Positions 45,401-56,600 of a stretch of DNA of 64,000 nucleotides are shown piece after piece. The stretch spans positions 28,944,501 through 29,008,500 of the forward strand of contig OY747705.1 in assembly GCA_963556495.2 (NCBI GenBank), read 5' to 3'. Position numbers and translations under genes: made by a program. The notes under the pieces were generated by a model. The model had not been told where the DNA came from, did not search any database, and saw only the letters and a program-made list of their open reading frames with translations. The first letter of the stretch is position 1. Each line of letters opens with the position of its first letter. The stretch comes from Valencia hispanica. Taxonomy: Eukaryota; Chordata; Actinopteri; Cyprinodontiformes; Valenciidae.

Positions 45401-48383
45401 AGGGGGATGCTGATGGATAAGGTTCTGAGAAAACACAAACTACAAGCCAAAGATTACAACAGCTCAGTTCTCACGTCAGCTTGTCTCAACAGACTGAGCG
45501 GGAGCCTTTACTTTCAAAAGCTCATGCATTATTCACAAACAGTTTTTCTTATTCTGTGATCATTATAAACTCATCCGTGGAAGAAGCCGAGTTGGTAAAG
45601 AACATGTTTAATGGTGTGTACAGATCCTATCACTGTGACTGGGATCTCTATCCAGGCAATGTTTCCAACTTGATACGAGGTTGCCTCATTCTGCAGGGCT
45701 ATAAAACGTGTGATAGCCTCTGCTCCACAAATCACAGCCTCCTTAAGAATGGAGGAGTTCAGTTTTGAAATTTACGCTTCACCGAACTTCTGTATACTTG
45801 TCAAACTTGCAAGCATAAATCCACCCAGAGCAACTTGTGGCAAAATATGCGATCATTACCTGAGCCAATTAAGGAAACGGCTGAAGTTATAAAAGGATTA
45901 GGCTGCTAAAAATACAGCTAGCATCCCATGGGGATGCACAGGGGATCCCTTTCCCTCCGGGTGGGCTGTACAGGGACACTGGATCCTAATCTGAGGAGGA
46001 TATCACTTATCTGGAGACAAACAGCACAGATTAGGAGAGGAGACAGAAGATGCACTGGGGATAGCATGTGGGAGGACTTTAACACAATTACACACAAGCA
46101 TCAAATCCCCTCTCTGGTACCTCTGAGAAATTTGGTGTAATAAATAGTAAACAGAGACCAAAGCCATGCCATTTCCTTCCTGTCAGACTGCACAAAGCCC
46201 AGGGGTGAAGAGAGGAAACACCTTAATGTCGTCACCTTCTGCTCCAGTGTTATGCTTAACATTGCCCTGTAAGGGTATTTAAGGTCTTAAAACAATTTCA
46301 TTTTTTCCACATTTAAAACACAAAACTTTAATGTGCTTTTGGGGATTTTTTTCTGTAATGACTGACTGAAACATCCTTAATTTTGGTCTCCAGTTCAAAT
46401 TTTCTTTTCTGTCCATTATGTAATTGAAATGCACTCTTTATGTTTTTATTATATAAAGCAGTTCATCTTGTTGCTGAAATGTGCTATGAAAATAAACTTG
46501 TCTTGCTAACAGTTGGTTTTACAAAATATTGACTAAACAGAGTTGAGTAAAAATTACTGCCTCTTCAAATTTTGTCAGAAAGTACATTTTTCAAAAGCAC
46601 ATTTTACTTCCACTATACTTTTTTTTGCACAACTAGGTTTCAATCTATCACATGAACTAAAATACATTGAATGTTGTGGTTTTAACATGAAAAAGTTCAA
46701 GCAGCATGGATCCTTCTACAGGGCACTGTGCTCTACTCTGATTAGTACATCGTCATACGTCTTTAAAATGTGAACTTTTTGAGCCATTCCTCCGTTGTTG
46801 CTAACTGTTCATTAAGATCATTGATTGTCCTGATTTTTCTCTTTCACTGCCTTCAAAACCCTGCAAACACATGTAACCTCCTTGTCGAGCATATTTCATG
46901 ATGACACATAAGCATGGTTCCTCATGACGTATATCAAACCACTTCCTCCTCATCTGCAAAATTTTGACAAAATTGCTCACTGTAATCCAATTTTGGAGAC
47001 CCTTAAGGCTTCATACAAGCAAAGCATCATATTTATAGTGCATGCAGTAGCCAGAGTGGCTGTAAAACTGTCACAGAGGGTGATTAGCTTTATGACATGT
47101 CTCATGATTAATTCATTTCCCTTCTTATATCTTTTGGGAAATTTACAAATCCCCCATGAGTCACCAATAATATACATTAAGAAAGCATGCCTTCCATTAA
47201 GGATTTGACAGCTGAAAGATGAATGAGCTGTCATCATCAGCGTGAGATCTTCTCCGATTCCCCTGTGCCAAAGGGAAATATGGAGGAAATGTTGACAGTA
47301 AGTAAAGTAAAACAGGTTCTGTTTTGTAAAAATGTATTGATGCTGAAAACATTTTCATATTTTGACCTAAACCACACCTGATCGCCTTACCTGTGATTTA
47401 GTGTACAGATCACAGTGATTCGACAGGAAGGGAGCTGCTCGGTCTGCCAGCTGAAGGGTCTTTGATCCCCTCGTGCCCGAGGTGTTGGCAGTAACTCTCT
47501 GCCACCCCCTCTGCGTGTGCTATAATGCCTTTTAAATTCTAACAAAAACAAAAACTGGGAGACATCATCCCCTCAAGTCCTTGTTTTCTCAAACTGAAGC
47601 TAAAAAATTATGTGAACTTAATTACATTTTTTTGGGAGAAAAAGCTTGAAGCACATGAGTATTGTTTAAAATGAACAAAGAACAAAAGCTCACGGCATTA
47701 AATATGTTTTATTATATTTCTGCTTTAAATTACAAGGTTATATATCTGAATAAAAGGTAAGTTTGAGCTGAAATGTGAAACCAAATCTTCTGGCACGATC
47801 AGTGCTAAATCCTTTAAACCAAATGTGCTTATTAAGTAGTTATTCTCATTTTAATTCTAACGACAAAATAAACGTTAAATCGTAATGAAACCAAATTAAA
47901 TGTTGCCTATTGCCAAGTTTTCTGTTTGGAAATGATTCAAGCATCTCACAAAACATAAAAAGACACTATACAACGGGTTTCAGTGTGGAAAAGAAATTAC
48001 ATGTAAATAAACAACAAAATGTCCACAATTATCCACACCATTCTCATCAACCAAGGGAAAACCCTTTTTTGGCTAGCATAGCAGCTAAACGCTCAGCAAC
48101 TAAAAACTCAATCTGCTGACAAGTTTCTTCACCTTTTCACTGGTCTTCAAATCTTTGATGCTGGAAGGCCTCCTTGGCATTACCCTAATCTTTGAATCAG
48201 AATAAAATTGAGCCACCTTAAAGAGTTCCTCGTTTTGTTGCCTCACCGTTTCTTCAGTGGTGTGCTTTGGATCATAGTCATTCTGAAACGTCCAATGTTA
48301 CTCAAGACCAAGTTGAGTTGTTGTTGTGGATCATGATGAAGTCTTTTCTTTTTTCATAACATTTACATTGATTAGGTTACCTG
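42431..48383. other. alkal 3' UTR region and intergenic, no gene recognised
   Basis: Nearly 6 kb without a gene I can support. Scattered short open frames (for example 44413-44643 and 46924-47208) have no similarity or splice context. Few young repeats are visible, in contrast to the rest of the window. The stretch 48118-48380 reads like the flank of a Tc1-like relic into which the Harbinger element inserted. Confidence 0.5.
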
Positions 48384-48596
48384 GGGCCTGTTTCACAAAG
48401 CAGGTTGAACAAACTCTGAGTTAAAACATTGACTCTGAGTTGGCTAACTCTGAGTTGAAAAACTCTGAGTTTTCGGTTTCAGAACAGGTGTTAACAATCA
48501 GATCAATCAACTCTGAGTTAAAGTAACTCTGAGTTACACTTGTGCATGAGGATATAAAAAGCCCTTATGAATGGGACACAGATAACATGATTCACT

Positions 48597-50217
48597 ATGG
48601 CAACCAGTGGACAAAAGGGCAGATCCTCCTACTTCTCCCCAGTGGAGATGGAAATATTAATGACAGCATATGATGAAAATGAGGATATCCTTTAAAAAAA
48701 AAAAGCAATACTGTGGCAGCGGCAAAAGAGAGAGAGCTTGTGTGGCAGAAAATTGCTGATCAAGTCAATGCGTGAGTATTAATTGGAGGGGAAAAAAGAC
48801 ATGTTTGGTCTTAAATGTTCCACTCATTCAACATTGAAATCTTACATGTTTTTTTGAGCACATAGGTGCAACCCAGCAGGCCGAAAAAGGACATGGCAGC
48901 AACCAAAGATGAAATACAAAAATACAGTTCAAACAGGTAAGGTATAATTTAATTATTACCCATTGTGGTGATGTTTAGCCTGCCTTCATTAAACTGCATT
49001 CAGTGATTACATTCTACATGTGATAGCTATATTTAAGTAATTAGGGAAAATCCTTAAACAATGAAAAAGCCCCATCTTCAGTCATACCATCACTGCCAGT
49101 ATTCAATATTGTCTATATGAAAGCCACACCTTAATTCCTGTTATATGTGCATGTCTCAAAATTTGAGTTCTCTGCATATGTTCAAACTTGACCTCCATCG
49201 TAGCCAACAGAAAGAAGGCTGAGGCCAGAAAAAGAGGCGGTGGTCCAGCACCACCACAACTCACAGAGGCTGAAGAGATGGCCCTCAGTCAGAACCGTGG
49301 GCGACCAACTGCTGAGGGCATCTCTGGGGGGAGTCAGCCATGCCTCAGGACACAAAGGCCTACATTAGAGGTATATCATTCAAATAAATGGCATATGTTA
49401 GATGTAATGGCCATCCATTCATCTGCTACAGTTTTCTGTAATTGGCTGCTCAGATATCAATCTAATCTAAGGTGGTTAAGAGTCATAAGAATTGTGATGG
49501 GACCTGCACTGTATTTCCAAAACGAAGGTAGAAAAGAAAATAGGTAGGGCACTCTTCTGGGTAATAATCAACTGAATAATCTTCTTCCACCAGTTGTTGG
49601 TGCTGTGATCTGTCTTGTGGAGCCCTCTACTATAACAGACTTCCATGCTGTTGTAAGTAGCTACCAGTTTTTATTTATGTTTTTTAAATTTATTTTATTC
49701 CAGAGTTTTGATGATGGGTAGAATATAACACAATAATTGTTACAGGAGGATGATGAAGACACCTTGTCAGCCACCACAGGGAGGGAAGATTCGGAGAGGC
49801 CTGTTGAGGTCAAAACCTTTGTGTAAAATGACCTTGGTTTCAGTCAATGTTAGTGTTGTTCTGCAATACAACTTGCAGCTTCTGTTTCTCCAACAGAGCA
49901 ATGCTGGAAACAACAGAGGGTCCATCAATGAGGAAGAGGTCCATCAACTTCCACAGCACAGCTTACCTCAGTAGGAATATTCAGTATTGACCCACAACTT
50001 ACTATGACACTAAGTAGACATGGCACTATGACATTCAACTTCATTTGTGTTCCTATAGCTCCCTGTGAAGCAACTATATAAGGTATATCTCCAAAAACAA
50101 ACTGAAAAAACAAATGTGGAAATGGAACACATAAAGCTACAAGTGAAGAAGACACAAATGGAAATACAACTGCTGGAACATAAGTTAAAGGTGGGTGATG
50201 TGCCCACAAGTGGATGA
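48597..50217 (+). pseudogene. Harbinger MYB/SANT-like accessory protein, frameshifted
   Basis: The start codon at 48597 begins a readable exon (MATSGQKGRSSYFSPVEME). It hits a stop at a poly(A) run near 48691-48704, where an A-count change breaks the frame. The second frame continues with SNTVAAAKERELVWQKIADQ to a GTGAGT donor at 48772. Exon 2 is 48866-48936 (CNPAGRKRTWQQPKMKYK), and exon 3 starts at 49204 (ANRKKAEARKRGGG). Later segments end in a coiled coil (VEMEHIKLQVKKTQMEIQLL) and a stop at 50217. The trihelix/MYB-like domain of these proteins binds motifs near the element ends and helps move the transposase into the nucleus. It ends 107 bases from the convergent transposase gene. Confidence 0.8.
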
Positions 50218-50323
50218 TTTTTTATTTTTCAATCAACAAAATAACTGTAAACATGTGTACTTGCAGGAAATAAATAAGACCTCATAAAATTAGAGGCCTT
50301 TTGTCCTTCTCTGACTGGGGGGG

Positions 50324-51626
50324 TTACAGTTGGAAATGATTCTGGCAAACAATGTCTCGAACAGATCTCCCATCTTGTGCATCAGCAGCGGGGTTGGGAT
50401 AATCATCTCCATCATCAGGGGTAAGGGTGGGACATTGTTCCCCTCTGATCATGGCAATATTGTTCAGAATTACACATGCCACAATGATGTCACATGCCCT
50501 TTCTGGGGAGACCCTGAGCATACGCAGGCACTGGAATCGGGCCTTGAGCATCCCAAACGTCATTTCCACCCTGGCTCGCGTCCTGCAGTGAGCTATGTTG
50601 TAGCGTTGCTGTGGCCCAGGCTCAGGATCAGGGTAAGGGGTCAGCAGATGGCGCTGGCAGGGGTACCCCCTGTCACCCAGAAGGTATCCATCAAACTCCC
50701 CTATGATGATAAAATGTAATGTTTCAGTTGCAATAGAAGGATATACCATATTGATCACAGTAGGCTATATAACTATACTGTATATAAACTCACCACGGGC
50801 AAATCTGTCACTCAGTGTGGACTCACGGAAAATTCGAGTCATGTACACACCCAGGCCACTTTGCTTCCACATTACTGATGATGGTTTCTGCATCACTTAT
50901 GATCTTCACAGTGGAGAACAATAATTAGTGGCAGTTGCTGTATTGTGACGTGTACATTTCATTTGGAATGCTGAAAGCTATTATTTAGGCTTACCTGTGC
51001 ATTAATGCTGTGGACAGATTTCCTATTCACATAATCTCCTTCATTTATTGAAGGAGATATGATAGGAATGTGAGTCCCATCAATGCAGCCAATCAGACCT
51101 GGAAACCCTTAAATATATCAAATTGAGTTCTTCCAGTCACAACATTTTTAATTGCTTGACATTATTCATTGCTTACACTGATAGCTGCAATTCTGTGGAA
51201 TGCTTCCTTGAGATGTCTGGTGGTTTTGTGACCTGGAAACACTACAAACGTGTACAGTAACTGTTTAAGTGCAAGGGTCACATTTCTCACAGCCCGACAG
51301 ACGGTTGCCTTGGATACATGCTCCGTATCACCGATATTGTACAAAAAACTGCCGGTCGCAAAAAAACGTAGCGCAATACAAAGAATTTGTTCGGAGCAGA
51401 GGGCTCTTCCACAATGAGTCATGTGAGAAATGTGTGGGCCAAGGATATTGTTTAAATAAACTATTGATGGTCTAGAAAAACGGAAACGTTCAAAGAGGTA
51501 CTCATCATGGAGTGATAAAATATCCACTCGGGGTCTGATAATCCTCTCCCGACGCAGATTTCTGCGGCGTATCTGCGCTTCTACATCAACAGGCTCATCA
51601 AGAAACGGACACGCCATGTCTGCCAC
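50324..51626 (-). pseudogene. HARBI1-like transposase, frameshifted in exon 3
   Basis: Four exons: 51179-51626, 50995-51107, 50794-50903 and 50324-50700. Exon 1 holds the helix-turn-helix part (VSKATVCRAVRNVTLALKQL). Exon 2 has the first catalytic Asp in [14 protein letters not shown]. Exon 3 has the second in EAKWPGCVHDS, directly followed by an apparent 2-nt deletion that puts a TGA in frame. Exon 4 has GYLLGDRGYPC and the catalytic Glu in RVEMTFGMLKARFQ. The DDE triad is otherwise complete. Length fits HARBI1-type transposases (about 350 aa). The single lesion suggests a fairly recent loss. Confidence 0.88.
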
Positions 51627-51848
51627 TACTTTCAGACTGCAGCTTCAACTTCAGAGCAGGAGAAACTCAGAGTTATTTGAAGCAAACCTGCTAGCGAGCA
51701 GGTTAGGTTCACGGAGTGTGTTGCCCGGGTAACTGACTCAGAGTTACGCTGAACTGGCTTTGTGAAACCGAAAACTCAGAGTTTCCCTCATCTCAGGGTT
51801 AACTAACTCAGAGTTTTCACTAAACCCGCTTTGTGAAACGGGCCCCTG

Positions 51849-52019
51849 CTCTACTAGGTGAAAAACATCCCCAAACCAGTTTGCTCCCACCATGCTTCTT
51901 GTTTTTAACCAAATGAAGGTGGCCTCATCATGGCCAAACAATGTAACTTTTGTTTCCTCTGACCATAAAACAGATAATCCGAGATCTTCTCTGCCCAGAT
52001 AACATTTTACAAACGACAT
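51849..52019 (-). mobile_element. Tc1-like transposase fragment
   Basis: The minus strand reads VLWSEETKVTLFGHDEATFI, the region around the first catalytic Asp of a Tc1 transposase (normally WSDE). It abuts the right end of the Harbinger element, so Harbinger probably landed inside this older relic. The other half may be the unassigned 48118-48380. Confidence 0.65.
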
Positions 52020-52039
52020 GCAGGATCAGGTGTACATTG

Positions 52040-52575
52040 GGCTTCATTTACACTGAAAGTCTTTATGATCAATTACCGATTTTATGATGAAATCTGATTT
52101 TTTTTTGTTTGACTGTTCAAACTATAAATGAAATGCGCCAGTAAATACTCTCGAATGTGTATGGTTCACTGCCCTAAAGTGACCTGTCTGCGCAGAAGAA
52201 GAGTCGATGTCACACACAACACACTTTATTTAAATGGTGGATACAGATGTTAGTGTTAAGGCAGACAGAATTTAGAAAAAATAATTAGATACAGAAGGCA
52301 CAGATTAGTGAGGTCTGTCTCGTGTCAGTGACGTACACAATTGATTTAATGAGACATGATCATTCAGAATGAAGCTGCTTTCAAAAACATCAGATATGTA
52401 GCGGATTTAGTACCACATATGAAAGTGACCGTGGTCAGATTTAAGAAAGAAAAAAATAATCAATTTGTGCTGTTCAGACTGTCAAGAAAAAAGAAAAAAA
52501 AAAATCAGATATGGATCAAATATGGGCATAAAAGTTGGCTTTGATGGGCTTTTGCCTGCAGTGTGAATGTAGCCA
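52040..52575. mobile_element. hAT-like MITE
   Basis: The left GGCTTCATTTACACTG and the inverted right end (complement GGCTACATTCACACTGCAG) form terminal inverted repeats around 500 bp of AT-rich non-coding DNA. A clear target duplication was not found. Confidence 0.5.
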
Positions 52576-53647
52576 GTCAGGACCCATGCAATCCAGCAGT
52601 TTGCAAGATTCTGCCTCGAGCTTTTGCAACCAGGATCGTCCATATTCTTATACATGGCCTTGTAGGCATCTTTGTTGTTCTTCTTTTTTGTAAACCTTTT
52701 ATACAATCAACCTTTCAGGTGAATGAGTCACTTTCGACTACCACATCCTCATGGTTTCCAGCATGGAGTTTTTAATATTTTGTACCAATAGCACTGGAAC
52801 TTCAAGACATTTAGATAAGGCCTTGCAGGATTTTACTGAGTTGTGAAGAAAGAAATGCAAATCTGCATGTCCTCATTAACCTCTTTTGTTTCAGCCATGA
52901 CTTGCCACAAACCAACAGGAGAGAGCTGCACTTTTTTACCTATTGAGTCCATGAAAACATCTGTTCTCAATGAATCTGTGTAATTAAGATCCTTTAATTT
53001 AGAACAACATGCAATACTTGGAATGGTGCAGAACCTTGACTATACCCCTTGACAATAACAAAATAAGAAACAAATCCAAGTGAATTACACAAAGGATACA
53101 TCATGCTGTGGTACAAGGAATAAGCAGTTCTCTGTAATAGTTTTATTTTAAAAGTTTAGGTAAATAGTTAATGGTCAAAGAAAGTTTATTATACTGTTTT
53201 TTAAACCTTCATGAATTCTTTTGACTAAAACAAAATTAAACCCATATAGGAATAAAGGTGATAAAAAAAAATTAGAAGATATCTGTGCTTTAAAATAGCT
53301 AGAGCCACAATGTAGGACATTTTAACCATGTTGTCTAATTGAAATGATTTAATTTAATCAAAAAATTTTACATTTGAATTTTCTGACTAATTTCAATGTT
53401 TTTATTTTCTGCATAGTTTATGTCTATGTTCATTAATAAACGTTTAACCCAGGCACTGAATTCACTTAATGACTGTTTGGCAAGTCATTACCTTCCGTGT
53501 AATAACATGTTTTCTGATGTACATGTTTTTTTCTCTTTTTCACATATTTAAAAAAAGATAATGTTCATTTTAAAGTTAAAATAACAATATAAAGTAACAA
53601 AATTTGAACATAGCAACTATTCACATTAATATTAAAGATAACATTAC
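52576..53647. other. Intergenic and mindy4 3' UTR region
   Basis: No gene recognised. On the minus strand, AATAAA at 53401-53406 is a candidate polyadenylation signal about 245 bases beyond the mindy4 stop. Confidence 0.45.
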
Positions 53648-56600
53648 TCAAAGAATTGGTTCAGTCTCATTCCAGTTGACTGATGCATCTTTCCACCTGC
53701 AAGAAAACAGAACCAAACATTTTAGGGCATGAAGAACAGATCCAGGTAAATACTACATGATGTCTTATTTGAAGTATCTGATCACCATTATTATTAGGGA
53801 TGTGTATGGGCAAGAATCTGGCCATACGATATGTATCACAATACAAGGGGGACGATACGATATATTGCAATACTATAAACACTATACATTGTGATATTTA
53901 AAACTGAATTTAACCGCAGAAAAACCGTCACAGCATTCTAAACACTGAAACCTGTTTCATATTTAACACATCCAGTTTTATTACTAGATCTAGTTGATCC
54001 ACTGGAACGAAGTAGGTGAAAGCAGCCACAAACTACCAGTCATACTTTTAATTTTACAAAAAAAATTGCTGTCATCATTAATGGTTCCATTCAAATTCTA
54101 AAAAATAAAAATTATTTTGAATATCAACACAATATCGTGACATAAAAATTGCGATAAATCGCTGTATCAATATTTTCCTACATCCCTCATTATCTAACCA
54201 AAGTAAAGTATTTATTTATGTTGTCATTAGTTAATGTGCACATTACGATGTAAACTCAGCAAAAAAAGAAACATCCTCTGAATTTCAACTGTTTTTACTT
54301 TCAGTAAACTTAATGTGTGTAAATATTTGTATGAACACTAAAAGAGTCAACACCATAAGACATAAACTAAAAATGTTTCACAGACATGTGACTAACAGAA
54401 ATAGAATAATGTGTCCTTGAATGAAGGGAGGCTCAAAATCAAAAGTACCAGTCAGTATCTGGTGTGGCCACCAGCTGCTTGAAGTACTGCAGTGCATCTC
54501 CTCCTCATGGACTGGAGCAGATTTGTCAGTTCTTGCTGTGAGATGTTACCCCACTCTTCCTACAAGGCACTTGCGAGTTCCTGGACATTTCTGGGGGGAA
54601 TGGCCCTAGCCCTCACCCTGCGATCCATCAGGTCCCAGACGTGCTCAATGGGATTGAGATCCGGGCTTTTCGCTGGCCATGGCAGAACACTGACATTGCT
54701 GCCATGCAGAAACTCACGCACAGAACGAGCAGTATGGCTGGTGGCATTGTCCTGCTGGAGGATCATGTCTGGATGAGCGTGCATAAAGGGCACCACATGA
54801 GGGAGGAGGATGTCTTCCTTGTACCGCAAGGCATTGAGATTGCCTGCAATGACAACAAGCTCAGTCCGATGGTGATGTGATATACCGCCCCAGACCATGA
54901 CGGACCCATAGGCCCATAGGCGGCGTTGTTGCTGGTGATGTCTGGTAAGGACCTCCCTTACAACAGGCCTACAAGCCCTCAGTCCAGCCTCTCTCAGCCT
55001 ATTGCGGACAGTCTGAGCACTGATGGAGGGATTGTGTGTTCCTGGTTTGACTCGGGCAGTTGTTGTGGCCATCCTGTACCTGTCACGCAGGTGTGATATT
55101 CGGATGTACCGATCCTGTGCAGGTGTTGTTACACGTGGTCTTCCACTGCGAGGATGATCAGGTGTCCTTCCTGTCTCCCTGTAGCGCTGTCTTAGGCGTC
55201 TCACAGTGCGGACATGGCAATTTATTGCCCTAGCCACATCAGCAGTCCTCATGCCTACCTGCTGCATGCCTAATGCACGTTCACGCAGATGAGCAGGGAC
55301 CCTGGGCATCTTTCTTTGGGTGTTTTTTAGTCGGTAGACAAGTCTCTTTAGTGTCCTGCGTTTTTAGAGCTGTGACCTTAAATGCCTACTTTCTGTAAGC
55401 TGTTGAGGTCTTAACGACCATTCCACAGGTGCATGTTAATTAATTGATTATGGTTAATTGAACATGAATGGAAAACATTGTTTAAACCCTTTACAATGAA
55501 GATCTGTAAAGTTATTTGGATTTTTTATTATATTATTGTTGAAAGACACAGTCCTGAAAAAGGGACGTTTCTTTTTTTGCTGAGTTTATATTAAGAAGAA
55601 AAAGACAGAACAAAGTCATACCGTGTTCTGATGCAGAGCTCAAGTGGAGGAATGAGATCAGCATCAACCCCCTGGACGTTCTGAGTCAATTTGCAGACAG
55701 CTGAAAACACAATTTGAATATTTAGTTTTGATAAAAATCAAGGCATCGTAATTAAAGGACAGATTCAAATTGATTGATAAAACATGGAATATGCAGTTCA
55801 AGCATACTCTTTAAGTCTATTTAAATCAGCCACTGTCTAATTATACGAATCAAGGTTAGTAGCATCCAAAGGGAGAAAGCCCTGATGTTAGTGAGAATTT
55901 CCTGGTGTCGTAAAATTAGTATTAACAATCTAAAGCAACTTATGAACATCTTTGAAGCAATTGACTGCATTTAAAAACAAAGATGATCAGATGAAGTGAA
56001 GTACAAAACAAACATACAAACAGTAAGGCGGATTTCCTCCTGTTGACTGGCCAGCCCATCATAGTAGTACAGTTCAAACTCCAGATCTTTGTCCTGATTG
56101 GTCAACAGCTCCCTCTCCAGGCCAAACAGCACACTGAAGTGACTTTCGCTGTACACCACCCAGATGGGGTATGAGGGAGATTTCAGGTAAGCTCCCACCT
56201 TAGGTAGAAAATAAAGAAATTTTGTGTTTTACGAGTCAGGTGACAAAGCCAGCAGATTGCTAGCTAATCAGTTAAAGGCACAACAGGCAGTTCGTCAAAT
56301 TACCCCTATAAAACATAGTGTAGGGGATTTAGTCACTAACCACAAAAGAAATTAACAGTATTTAAAGAGTTTTATAAACAACAATAAACTGTTATCTCAG
56401 AAAGGTCCATTTGATTTGAACATAGCAGAAGAATTCTTTGGAGAGCTGATTCTCCATAAACTGTGTAAAGAACATTATCGAATTTGAAAGACCAAAAACT
56501 TTAGAGGAACTAAATAAAGTAATTAAAATTGCATCTAGTGAGAAATACCCAGGTTTAGATGGCATACCAGACAAGTTCTATAAAAATTTTATTTCTGAAC

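Larger units (their letters stand above)
48384..51845. mobile_element. PIF/Harbinger transposon, near full length
   Basis: The terminal inverted repeats begin GGGCCTGTTTCACAAAGCAG on the left and GGGCCCGTTTCACAAAGCGG on the complement of the right end. A 3-bp duplication CTG flanks the element (48381-48383 and 51846-51848). Inside are two convergent genes: a MYB-like protein (plus) and a HARBI1-like transposase (minus), the two-gene layout known for Harbinger. Copies of the palindrome AACTCTGAGTT cluster near both ends, at least six on the left (48410-48540) and four on the right (51660-51820). Frameshifts in both genes make this copy inactive. Confidence 0.93.
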
